A DNA stretch of 12,767 nt from Cephalothrix spiralis (GCA_032353305.1 JAUCNG010233302.1:1-12767); one strand, 5' to 3'. Shown: positions 1-8,040, numbered from the stretch's first letter. Notes: generated by a model not told the origin, from the letters alone. A program made the numbers and translations.

Positions 1-140
1 ATACTGGGAATAACGCTATCTGGCCCAAATGATCACGCACCTAATATTCCTTATTATCCTGTATCGCGCTATATTCCGAAATTGCTAGGATCGAAATCGG
101 GTTAGGCTGACTTCGCACTTCCATGCGACTTTCACTTTCA

Positions 141-153
141 AAAAACATGGCGA
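141..153 (+). promoter_or_regulatory. YY1/TISU-like element at the start codon
   Basis: AAAACATGGCGACC around the start ATG is close to the TISU consensus (SAASATGGCGGC), which works both as a YY1 promoter site and as a start context for very short 5' leaders. It has two mismatches. If real, transcription begins a few tens of bases upstream. No TATA box is apparent close by. Confidence 0.35.
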
Positions 154-268
154 CCAAAACAAATGTTCGCGTTCGAATGCGTCAAGAAACTCACATAATA
201 TGGCAGAAATTAAGAAAAAGTCTCAATATGCTACAAGATGACGACCTTGCTGTTTATCTACTAAGTTT
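147..268 (+). CDS. Exon 1: N-terminal basic helical module
   Basis: The start ATG lies in AAACATGGCGACC, a strong Kozak-like context (purine at -3, G at +4), with no other good upstream ATG. It encodes MATKTNVRVRMRQETHIIWQ and continues to residue 40. A basic alternating stretch (RVRMR) followed by two probable helices (ETHIIWQKLRKSLNM and DDDLAVYLLSL) looks like a ribbon-helix-helix layout. This resemblance is only by eye. The exon ends TT|GTAAGT in phase 2, and the split codon is Leu41. Confidence 0.75.
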
Positions 269-3200
269 GTAAGTACTTTTTTATTAATTTTGTTGTTGAT
301 TTAGTGACAAATAAAAAGAATTATAATTTCATGAAATTTGTCCAACATGACTGTACCGGTATGTCCAATTTCAATGTTTCCAAATCAATCAGTTTTATCA
401 ATAAGGCCTTACATTTCACAATGTTTAACTTTATAGCACCAAGATTTCTAAAATTGCCCATAAGATTTTTGATTTTGACTCATCATAATGTCATCAGAAA
501 TAGCCAAAACCAAGCAAAACATAGATTTTTTGTTGGCAGTGGCATAGAGAGATTAGAGACAGAGTGTGACTGACATTTTTTTATACCGTACTCATCATAA
601 TGTCATCAGAAATAGCCAAAACCAAGCAAAACATAGATTTTTTGTTGGCAGTGGCATAGAGTGTGACTGACATTTTTTTATACCGTACTTAAATCCAGTA
701 AAATTCTCATCAATATTTTACCATCAAAATTTTAAAATCATTATTGAATATCATTGAAGAAACTAAGAATAAGATGAATATAATATCATTGCAAAAACTA
801 AGAATAAGATGAATATAATATCATTGCAAATATAGATTTGAGTAGCCAGTATTAGAAGCAACAAATAAATAAAGTAATGGAAATTTATAAATTAATTATT
901 TAGCCTTTTAGGTGCATGATTGACAAATTTTCTTCATACTATTATGAAATGAGATTCCATCGGGCATGTCAGACTGGTAATTGTGGTCCACGTTAGCGGA
1001 CCGACCCAAAAATTGGTTGATTTTGGAACTGATCTTTTTAAACTAAGTCGTAACTAAGATCTTGGCGGAGTGATATAACCGTGAAGTGAAGTCAAAAAAA
1101 GATGGCTGCAAATTTTGAAAAAAAATAAAGATTAAAAATATTTTTTTGATTCATTATCGACTGACCATTAAATTTAATCTTGGTTTTCCAATGCAGACCA
1201 TGAGTGAAATTATTTCAATCCGTTATATATTCGTACAACAATTAAATGAGCACTCCAGGTTTTCCAGGTACGGTAGACAATATACCGGTAGTTGAAATGT
1301 TGAATTTTTTAAATTTATTTACTATTAGCTGGACAAGAATATTTTTCATTACTGCCCAGTAGATAAAAGCCTTGAAACAGGGTGACCACATGTCTGGAAA
1401 ACCTGGAAATGTCATGGAATTTTGAAAAATAAAAGTCGTCAGGGTAATTTTTTTTGTTATTTGGCAGTTGAAAATGATGTCACGACTGACTGTTTTTCAG
1501 ACTTTTTCAAGTTGTCGTGACTGAAAATTTCTGGATATGTCAGGGAAAAGTAATGGAATTTTGTTTTCAGAAAGTTGTGGCCACCCTGTGAAATGTCATT
1601 GAAATTGGGCTATCGAGGCCAAAATATTTGTCTTTGAATTGAATTGTTCTATTCGAACAATAATATTTGTCAGGAGCGGTTATTGGCCAGGTTTTTATAT
1701 CTTGAAATTTTATCATTATCAGATCTTCTCATTGAAAATGTTTTCAATGCAATCTGAAGTTATTTTTATCCCTTTTGCCAGTAGGCCTATGTAACTTCTT
1801 TTGGCATAATTTATAATGTGCACCATGACAATTCAAGTACTGTACCAGTGCGGCAGTGTGTATTATGACAACTTCCCCCTCTACATGTACTTAGTATTGA
1901 AGTTGAGGTATTGGTCAATTTGTAATGTGTATAACCCTCTAAACATAGACTGTAATTTACTAAAAATCAATTTAAGTATTTTTATACTCTGTGTAAAATG
2001 TTAATGCTGTGTGTCTAATTCTCATGATTAATCTCATTTTAGGTATGAACAAGTTAGTGGACCTGGTTCACCAATTACTCCTGATATATGTTATTTTAAT
2101 GTCCCTGGTTCGATAAGACGTGTTCCTAAGTGTACTGAATTAAAGATCCAAACTGAATTTCTCACTCCTAGTCCTATTAGAAATGTGTTAAGGTAATGAA
2201 TTTTGATTTTGCAATAGTAATCATATTTGAATGCTTTTTTACCCTGGCAACGGCCTTTGCAATCATATTTCTTGGTCTGATATGTAATTGCCAATTTTGA
2301 TTTCCTTATCACCCATATTTTCGATTAGCAGTGTCAATTTTTAGAATTGAAATGAATTATGGGTTGTTCCCCGGTGGTGAAGTGGTCAGAGCGCTGTCTG
2401 CAATCCAGGGGTCCCTGGATCGATATCCAGTCTCAACACCACTCAAGTTCCTCAATGCATAGCTTCCTGGGTGGCTCGATCAGGTTAAATACGTGGAGTG
2501 GGACACTGTCCCTACCTTCGGGGTAAAAATCACACTGCTTATCGGTATATAGAAAATAGATTGAGTGCGGGATAGCTAGGTCTATAGCCTAAGGGTAAAT
2601 GCTTAGCAAGCGGACACTTGTGTCTATTTCAGCCAGTCATCTCACGCCCTATATAGAAGAAGAAGGAAGGTTCTGACCACAAAATGAATGCGAACAATTA
2701 ACATTATTAGTGCATACTAACCTGGATGGTCTGATTTCTAAAAATCAAAGTGATTTTTTAAGGATATTAACTGTAAACTTACTGTGAATACTGTCCTTAT
2801 AATATGCCTAATTTTATGAATGTGTGTCCGACTTGAATAAAGCATATTTTGGGTGGGATATATTAACATATTATTCATTTGATAATTGATCTCTTCAATA
2901 AATGTTTGATTTTTATATTTTCAGACCAAATGTTGGTTCCACTCCGAAATCATATCAACTCGATGATGATCCTCTTGATTTAAGACAGTCTCGTATTCAT
3001 CATGACACAACTATATCCAGAATGTTGTTTGAAAATTTAAATACAACAAGTGCTTTGGAACAGAACATGTAAGTTTACATATCAATATAAATCCAATATT
3101 GGCTAGATACTTCTAAGAAGAATTTTTTCTAACCCAATTTCTGTTTCAGTTTTTCATTATTTTCAGTGATGGTTATATACATATTCACATGATTGTTCAC

Positions 3201-6200
3201 AAAAAATGTATGTCTGTAGTATAGTCCTAAGTAACCTAAAGAAATTCTAAAATTATGAAAAAAAATGCTTATATTTCTTAAACTCGTGAAATGTTTCAAA
3301 TACTCTGTAAATTCTTATTTGTGTCTAAATTAGAAATTCTTTTCCCTTATAGGACTATTTTAAATGATGGGTTCCAGGTGCTTGAGAGTGAAAGCGATAG
3401 CGAATGTGAGGAGGAGAACAGTTCCGATGAAGAGGAGAGCGAACACGAAGAAGAAGTCTCAGAACATTTTGTACATTTGGAAATGAGTTTAATGGAAGAT
3501 GACCATCAGCCAGATATTTCAGTTGTGTTTGACCAGCAACGAGAAATTCTAGCTGTAGTTGAACCTGAGTCCAGGATCCAGCAGTCAGACACTATTCCAG
3601 CAGTAGTTGCACCTGAGTCCCAGCAGCAACAGACTATTCCAGCTGTAGTTGCACCAGAGTTTCAGCAGCCAGACACAATTCCAGCTGTAGTTACACCTGA
3701 GTCCCAGCAGCCAGACACAATTCCAGCTGTAGTTACACCTGAGTCCCAGCAGCCAGACACAATTCCAGCTGTAGTTACACCTGAGTCCCAGCAGCCAGAC
3801 ACAGAAATTGATCCGGAACCAGAACCCAGAATTCAATATAAAGACCGTTTACTGTCTAAAGATTATATGGAAGATATCACTGGAAAAGAAAATGTTTTGC
3901 TAGCTGACAAGGACCTTGTCAGCCTCGCCCGGATTTTTGGTACGTTTTAATTCACATTCTTGATTCCTAAACATTTAGGTGAAAAAGCGTTTGTTTCCGG
4001 TATTCCGACCCTACCGGCGAAAAAACACCGACCCTAATTCTATTTTATTTATGCCTAAGACTACTATTCATGCTTTAAAAAAGTTCGACCTACCGTTCCT
4101 ATTTTCAAGCCCACAATTAACGGAAACGAAAGCTTTTTTATGCCATATTTTGTTTTCGTACTTCAGACGACAATAAAAAGAGGCTCCCCGATAACTACTC
4201 ATTGGATCATAAGTGTTGAATCACATGGTTCTCAGATATTTTTCACGTCTTGTGCGGCTCGTTTTCATCATTGATTTATAATTTCGTTTATTTCTAAATA
4301 TATGTATAATATAAAGTTTTATATTTCAACTATAGCCTCGATAGCTTATGCTCCTGCTCCACCCTGTACTTTAAAAAGACCTGTATTTTTATATAACTAT
4401 TATTTTCTTATATTATTACCATCATTATGTATAAAATGTATAAATATATAGCCCAAATCCTGACACAATTTAAGATTGACACTACTTAATCAATGCTGTA
4501 CATGGGAACATAGTTCCTATGCTTAGTATCAGATTTATACTGGTTCCCAGACATATACGTGTTCAAAAACGTATCTTCAGTGTGGCACTTGCTTTTTGCA
4601 TTGACTATTTTAAGAGGCACCCTATGTGTTTATTTTCGATGAAATAACATTCTAGTGGAAATTTTTCTTTCTTTCGAAGTATCAATTGTCCCTATTATCA
4701 CCCCCCCCCGTCAAATACCCTGACAGGCAAGGGTTGGTACGCGGCGCAATCTTAGCACTAGGAACAAGTGCTATCCCATACCATGTTAGATTGTAGATTA
4801 GATTCAGCATAGTACCAGTCAATCGAAGGCGGGGGTGAATTTAGGATATATTTTATCATTTGTTTTCTAAAAATAATATTTTTTCTTTCAGTCACTGTCG
4901 CTAAATGTGAGGAATTAATTAAATCCGTTCATGGAAAATGTTGCAAGCACAAAGTGAGAGTTACCAGTGAATCCACCGGGGCGACATTATTCTTGCGTTG
5001 GAGTTGCGGAGGAAAAGATGAAGAATACCACTGTGGAGACTGGACTTCTGCTGAAATAGTGAACAATATGTATGCTAACAATTTACTGATTGCAAATGCT
5101 ATTGTTGTATCTGGAAACAATTTTGCTAAATTCAATAGACTGTGCAAATCGTTAAATATAGCTTTTATATCGGAGTCCACGTTCTACCGAATAGTGAGAA
5201 GCTATACGTATCCATCAATCCAGAAATTTTGGAAGGCCTCTAGGGATGAAATATTATCAAATCTGAAGGATAAAAAAACTGTACTAGGAGCCGACGGGAG
5301 AAATGACACTCCGGGATATTGTGCTCAATATGGTTTATATAGCGTCTGTGATACAAAAAGAGGATATATTATCCACATGGAACAGGTGGATAAAAGGGAA
5401 ACAGAACTTAAATCGCCTAACATGGAGAAATTAGGTTGCCAGCGCAGCCTGGATAAGCTGATTCCTATTCTGAAAATCGAGGATTTTGTTACCGACCAAC
5501 ATACTCAAATTCAGTGTATGATGAGGGAGAAATATCCCAACGTTCCATATCAATGGGACATTTGGCACAAAGCATCAAAATTGGTCAAATCACTAAATGA
5601 AGCCGCCAAAGCTAAAAACTGTGAAGACCTTTGCAAATGGATACCATCAGTTAGGAACCATTTTTGGTATTCTGCAGAAGCTTCAAATGGTGACCCGGAA
5701 AAAATGAAGGTAAGCTATTATTGGAGTTTTACTAGTACAAGGTATATTTAATGAATTGATATTATGGGATGTATGTAAAATTGTAGATAAATGTTAAGGT
5801 CACTCCCCTATTTGTTGTACAGGATGTCAAGAAAGTGGGTAGGCCTAGTAATTTTCACAAATGCTACACACTAAATACGAACCGACTCTTCATTCCCTCC
5901 CCCCTTCCTTCTTCTATAAAGGGCGTCAGATGACTGGCTCAAATAGACACAATGGTCCGCTTGCTGAGCATTTACCCTTAGGCCTGTAGACATTGCACTC
6001 TAATCTTATTTTCTATATACCGATTAGCAGTGGGATTTTTATCCCGAAGGGAGGAACAGTGTCCCACTCCACGTATTTAACCTGACCGAGCCACCAGTAA
6101 GCTATGCATTGAGGAACTTGCTTAGCCCCCCCCCCCCTGATGGATATCGATCCAGGGACCCCTAGATTGCAGACCGTCGGTTGTCCTATTACAAATAACT

Positions 6201-6931
6201 GTCGAAATTTTGAGAAGTCCCCTAGCACATGCTCTTTTTTCAGACTATTTTTTATTGCTTTCTAATTGTTCTTACCTGTACCTTTCTCTTGTTTTATTTA
6301 GAAAATATGGCAAACATGCTTGCGTCACGTTGTTGGGGAACATGATTGGATACTAGGTGAATGTGCCCATGCTGAGCTACCTGAAGATGACCCAAAGGAG
6401 TACCTAATCCAAGATTCACCAGCTCATGAAGCCCTAAAACTAATTGTGTTAAATCCAAAGTTGTTGAAACAATTTGACAAGTTTTGTCGATTCCGACATA
6501 CATATATATTAGAAAGTTTTCACAATGAAATTTTAGTGTATGCAAGTAAAAGGATTTCCTTCGGACATGAGGGCATGCTTGCAAGGCACAGGCTTGCAGC
6601 AATTGATCACAACCACAACTTGCATCGGCGTTACCTTATGTCAAAGGATGGTTTAGATATCAGAATATCTATGAGATATTCTAAAAAAACGCGGCATTTC
6701 GTGGAGCAAAAGCTGAAAGAGCCAAAAAGTTATCTTTTTGAAAAGGCTCTTGCCGTCATGGCGTGCCAAGCCCGAAGGGTTTCAACTGTGCCTATGAGAA
6801 GAAGGGTAGTAATATCACCAAGTAATCCGCAAAACATTGCCAAAACACTTGTTCCCCCTCATATTCGGCGTCCTAGCAAGGCAGAGCTATCGGAAAGGTC
6901 AAAGAAAAGAGCAAGAATCTCAATGGATTAA
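147..6931 (+). CDS. Six-exon gene for an 816-aa Kolobok-like DDE transposase or transposase-derived protein
   Basis: Exons 147-268, 2043-2192, 2925-3068, 3353-3939, 4892-5709 and 6302-6931 join in one frame (2451 nt, 816 aa plus TAA). All five introns are GT-AG, with donors such as GTAAGT, GTACGT and GTAAGC. Layout: small basic helical module (1-45), linker with PLDLR (107-111), acidic patch (150-177), five 14-aa repeats (219-288), Cys-rich region (340-382), then a DDE-type domain (about 385-740) and a basic tail. Diagnostic motifs are GADGRNDTPG (D469 or D473), VDKRETELKSPNME, VTDQHTQI (D536), WDIWHKASKL (557 region) and ILESFHNEI (E678). I recognise these as Kolobok-type transposase motifs, a family usually left as 'uncharacterized protein' in invertebrate and fish genomes. 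All three candidate catalytic acids are present, so activity is possible. Five introns with other repeats inside them, and no visible flanking TTAA/TIR, would equally fit an old or domesticated copy. The joins are inferred without transcript data. Confidence 0.85.
478..686. repeat. Imperfect tandem duplication, 2 copies (~112 and ~97 bp)
   Basis: The unit starting ACTCATCATAATGTCATCAG at 478 recurs at 590 nearly without change. Copy 2 lacks 15 bp (AGATTAGAGACAGAG) present in copy 1 at about 550-564. The near identity points to a recent duplication. Confidence 0.85.
751..830. repeat. 35-bp tandem repeat, about 2.3 copies
   Basis: TCATTG..AA starts recur at 751, 786 and 821, each followed by (A)CTAAGAATAAGATGAATATA in the first two copies. 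A short local duplication inside intron 1. Confidence 0.8.
1378..1588. mobile_element. MITE-like inverted-repeat element, 211 bp
   Basis: The ends are CAGGGTGACCAC and the inverted CAGGGTGGCCAC (11 of 12 match). TGAAA flanks both sides (1373-1377 and 1589-1593), a possible 5-bp target duplication. The interior is a further imperfect palindrome: GTCACGAC near 1480 pairs with GTCGTGAC near 1515, and the CTGGAAAACCTGGAAATGTC block near the left end is mirrored imperfectly on the right. It has no coding capacity. CAGGG ends recall hAT-type elements, but hAT target duplications are 8 bp, so the superfamily is open. Confidence 0.7.
2043..2192 (+). CDS. Exon 2: linker
   Basis: The acceptor is CTCATTTTAG and the donor AG|GTAATG. 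It encodes residues 42-90 plus a split Arg91, including the stretches YEQVSGPGSPITPD and CTELKIQTEFLTPSPIRNVL. It is rich in Pro, Ser and Thr with no domain I recognise. Codon phase is conserved with its neighbours (phase 2 on both sides), so it would be a symmetrical, skippable exon of 150 nt. Confidence 0.75.
2193..2924 (+). other. Intron 2 (732 bp), hosting a SINE
   Basis: GTAATG to TTTTCAG. A SINE (2367-2670) lies in it, in the same orientation as the gene. The remainder is AT-rich without recognisable features. Confidence 0.7.
2367..2670 (+). mobile_element. tRNA-derived SINE, near full length
   Basis: The head carries a perfect RNA polymerase III box A (TGGTGAAGTGG, 2375-2385) and a box B-like GGATCGATATCC (2417-2428) inside a T-arm-like hairpin (CTGGA...TCCAG), about 30 bp apart as in a tRNA. 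A body of roughly 200 bp follows, ending in a short AGAAGAAGAAGGAAGG tail. A second copy at 5901-6178 on the other strand shares the body and tail, which confirms a dispersed family. The box B loop is atypical, so the tRNA of origin is unclear. Confidence 0.8.
2925..3068 (+). CDS. Exon 3: linker carrying a PLDLR peptide
   Basis: The acceptor is TATTTTCAG and the donor AT|GTAAGT. Residues 92-138 plus a split Met139. It contains DDDPLDLRQS (104-113). PLDLR fits the PxDL[S/T/R]-type peptide bound by CtBP corepressors, but such short motifs also arise by chance. It is followed by a probable helix (TTISRMLFENLNTTSALEQN). It is symmetrical, phase 2 to phase 2 (144 nt). Confidence 0.75.
3353..3939 (+). 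CDS. Exon 4: acidic patch and 14-residue tandem repeats
   Basis: The acceptor is CCCTTATAG and the donor G|GTACGT. It encodes residues 140-334 plus the first base of Val335. It opens with a Glu/Ser/Asp-rich patch (150-177) resembling CK2-type acidic tracts, then five copies of a TIPAVVTPESQQPD-type repeat (219-288), then a conserved-looking stretch ending DLVSLARIF. The open frame extends on both sides of the exon (3291-3950), but the splice signals and matching phases define the exon. The region is probably disordered. Confidence 0.8.
3591..3800 (+). repeat. Coding 42-bp tandem repeat, 5 units
   Basis: Units start at 3591, 3633, 3675, 3717 and 3759 and encode TIPAVV[A/T]PE[S/F]QQ[P/Q][D/Q]. 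The last three units are identical at the nucleotide level, while the first two differ. A more divergent half-related unit (REILAVVEPESRIQQSD) precedes them. Nucleotide identity points to recent expansion, and copy number probably varies between individuals. Confidence 0.95.
3981..4139. mobile_element. Short TIR element (~159 bp), non-coding
   Basis: GAAAAAGCGTTTGTTTCCG (3981-3999) is matched in inverse by CGGAAACGAAAGCTTTTTT (4121-4139), 16 of 19 positions. The interior has related blocks CCGACCCTACCGG and CGACCTACCG. No clear target-site duplication was found. It looks like a small non-autonomous DNA element, family unknown. Confidence 0.5.
4503..4549. repeat. Nested hairpin
   Basis: TGGGAAC (4503-4509) pairs with GTTCCCA (4543-4549), and inside it AGTAT (4525-4529) pairs with ATACT (4537-4541). 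This could fold as a cruciform or RNA stem. Significance unknown. Confidence 0.4.
4698..4838. repeat. Inverted repeat bounded by C- and G-tracts
   Basis: TCACCCCCCCCCG at the left and GGCGGGGGTGA at the right face each other over 141 bp. Inside are GGTAC/GTACC and a 7-bp hairpin TAGCACT...AGTGCTA. The arms are short and low-complexity, so a mobile origin is only possible. Confidence 0.3.
4892..5709 (+). CDS. Exon 5: Cys-rich region and first part of the Kolobok-type DDE domain
   Basis: The acceptor is TTTTTCTTTCAG and the donor AAG|GTAAGC (phase 0). It codes for residues 336-607. C340, C351, C352, C373 and C382 with H348/H354 could form a zinc-binding module ahead of the catalytic core. Next come the family signatures SGNNFAKF (about 408-415), STFYRIVRSYTYPSIQKFW, GADGRNDTPGYCAQYG with the first catalytic Asp, VDKRETELKSPNME, VTDQHTQI with the second Asp (536) and YQWDIWHKASKLVKSL. 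I see no frameshift or premature stop. Confidence 0.88.
5710..6301 (+). other. Intron 5 (592 bp), hosting an antisense SINE
   Basis: GTAAGC to TTTATTTAG, placed between catalytic residues D536 and E678. About half of it is a SINE copy on the minus strand (5901-6178). The rest is unremarkable. Confidence 0.7.
5901..6178 (-). mobile_element. tRNA-derived SINE, 5'-truncated second copy
   Basis: Reading the minus strand, it matches the 2367-2670 SINE from GTCTGCAATC through box B (GGATCGATATCC), the body (GGTTAAATACGTGGAGTGGG, TTATAGAAGAAGGAAGG) and the GA-rich tail. Box A is missing at its 5' end. A run of about 12 G replaces a short stretch after box B. Several substitutions separate the copies, so neither insertion looks very young. 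Confidence 0.8.
6302..6931 (+). CDS. Exon 6: end of the DDE domain and basic C-terminus
   Basis: The acceptor is TTTTATTTAG, phase 0, and the stop is TAA at 6929-6931. It encodes residues 608-816. YILESFHNEILVYASKRISF carries the probable third catalytic acid (E678), and GMLARHRLAAIDHNHNLHRR is the family's usual next block. The last 80 residues are strongly basic (ARRVSTVPMRRRVV, SKAELSERSKKRARI) and may bind DNA or act as a nuclear localisation signal. Confidence 0.88.
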   Translation, partial: KIWQTCLRHVVGEHDWILGECAHAELPEDDPKEYLIQDSPAHEALKLIVLNPKLLKQFDKFCRFRHTYILESFHNEILVYASKRISFGHEGMLARHRLAAIDHNHNLHRRYLMSKDGLDIRISMRYSKKTRHFVEQKLKEPKSYLFEKALAVMACQARRVSTVPMRRRVVISPSNPQNIAKTLVPPHIRRPSKAELSERSKKRARISMD

Positions 6932-6943
6932 ACTTTTGTATTA

Positions 6944-6949
6944 ATTAAA
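6944..6949 (+). terminator. Possible poly(A) signal ATTAAA for the transposase-like gene
   Basis: ATTAAA lies 13 nt after the stop codon, and a GT-rich stretch (TATGTGTCT) follows at about 6969-6976. It would give a very short 3' UTR. No canonical AATAAA occurs within the next kilobase. Confidence 0.4.
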
Positions 6950-6993
6950 TATTGTATGGTTCATAAATATGTGTCTCCCCGGCGCGCTAGTAC

Positions 6994-7067
6994 CGCATCA
7001 TTCTTGATGTGCGAAGACCCGGGCATCCATGAGCAACCCACGTGACTCTTTACATCACGTGGTGCTC
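6994..7067. repeat. Hairpin cluster with two CACGTG sites
   Basis: The first hairpin is CGCATCA...TGATGTGCG (6994-7013). The second is GAGCAACCCACGTGA (7031-7045) facing TCACGTGGTGCTC (7055-7067), so that each arm carries a CACGTG palindrome (7039-7044 and 7056-7061). The block is clearly more GC-rich than its flanks. Confidence 0.6.
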
Positions 7068-7079
7068 GTCGATCGTTGA

Positions 7080-8040
7080 TGTTTTCATCTTTATATTCAA
7101 GCTTGTAAACGCTAAACGTTTTTTTATATAATGCAGAGCTATTTCCGTGACATGAATAATTTGAACGATTAATTTGTAAATGTGAAAATATGTTTCTAAA
7201 GGAAATGAAGTATGTTTAAAAAATAGTTCATATTGTAGCTTGTATACATTCTCACCTGTCAAAGCCTCAACCCGCAGCTGCTCGCTATTATGAAATTTGA
7301 TATAATATCATGGGAACGAGGATGGCTTGTACAAACGTTGTAAATTACCGTAGTAAAAAGTGAATATTTGTGAGTGATTAATTTATAGGCCTATCTAATC
7401 TAGTTTTATTGACATTCAGATTGAGGCTATATAAAACGAATATTTCTAAAGGTACTATAACTATGTTTAAAATATAGTTCATATTCAAACTTGTGTAAAC
7501 GTTGTAAAAATGTGAATATTTGTGAGTGATTTATAGGCCTATCTCTAATTTTATTGACATTCAGGTTAAAGCGAATATTTCTGAAGGTACTATAACTATG
7601 TTTAAAAAATAGTTCATATTCAAACTTGTATAAACGTTGTAAATACTTCTTTTGAAAAATGTGAATATTTGTGAGTGATTTATAGGCCTATCTTATCTAG
7701 TTTTATTGACATTCAGGTTGAGGCTATATAAAACAAATATATCTGTAGACTATGTTTAAAAAATAGTTCATATTCAAACTTGTAAACGTTATAAATAATT
7801 CTTTTGAAAAATCGAAATATTTGTGAAGTGTTTCATATCGAATCCAGTGTTATTGACATTTTAACCAGTTTAACCGGTACATTTTGTACTATGTACTATG
7901 TTTAAAAAAGTTAATTCCATGTATATTCAAGCTTGTAAACGTTGTAAATAATTATTATGAATATTTGTCATACTACAACTTGTAAAAATATAGTGTTTTA
8001 TATTGAATCTAGTTTTATTTTCTTTCAGCCTGAGATACTT
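7080..8040. repeat. Degenerate satellite-like tandem array, about six units
   Basis: The anchor TATGTTTAAA(A/T)AATAGTTCATAT recurs at 7211, 7462, 7597, 7751 and 7897 (last copy altered), with a related start near 7080. Spacing is 131, 251, 135, 154 and 146 bp, and the long interval includes unrelated DNA. Each full unit also carries TATTCAAACTTGTAAACGTT, GAATATTTGTGAGTGAT, ATAGGCCTAT (7385, 7533, 7682) and TTTTATTGACATTCAG in the same order. Divergence between units shows that it is old. Confidence 0.85.

Larger units (their letters stand above)
269..2042 (+). other. Intron 1 (1774 bp) of the transposase-like gene
   Basis: Begins GTAAGT and ends TTTTAG. It contains a ~110-bp imperfect tandem duplication (478-686), 35-bp tandem repeats (751-830), a MITE-like element (1378-1588) and a 14-nt fragment related to that element's end (about 1252-1268, inverted). 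An AAGATGGCTGC motif at 1100-1109 resembles a YY1 site but opens only an 8-codon frame. I found no coding signal in the rest. Confidence 0.7.
3940..4891 (+). other. Intron 4 (952 bp), rich in inverted repeats
   Basis: GTACGT to CTTTCAG. It holds a TIR-bearing element (3981-4139), a hairpin (4503-4549) and a C-tract-bounded inverted repeat (4698-4838). Nothing coding is apparent. Confidence 0.65.

Noticed and set aside
1-146. TTAA-flanked left terminus of a Kolobok element
   Set aside because: No TTAA occurs before the start codon in the window, and no match to the inverse of the right-hand region was found by eye.
304-573. 89-codon open frame on the plus strand in intron 1
   Set aside because: It crosses the tandem duplication, has no familiar motif and lies between the GTAAGT donor at 269 and the acceptor at 2042.
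2091-2312. Minus-strand open frame overlapping exon 2
   Set aside because: Shadow of the plus-strand exon, which has proper splice sites and matching phase.
2367-2440. A functional tRNA gene
   Set aside because: Box A and box B are present, but no 7-bp acceptor stem closes the structure and a second, truncated copy with the same 200-bp body shows that it is a SINE.
3585-3836. Minus-strand frame of repeated CVWLLGLRCNYSWN units
   Set aside because: Antisense reading of the 42-bp coding repeat; the repeat alone keeps the frame open.
3979-4176. 65-codon plus-strand frame in intron 4
   Set aside because: It coincides with the TIR element and has no protein-like features.
6013-6228. Minus-strand frame in intron 5
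   Set aside because: It is the antisense SINE copy read as protein.
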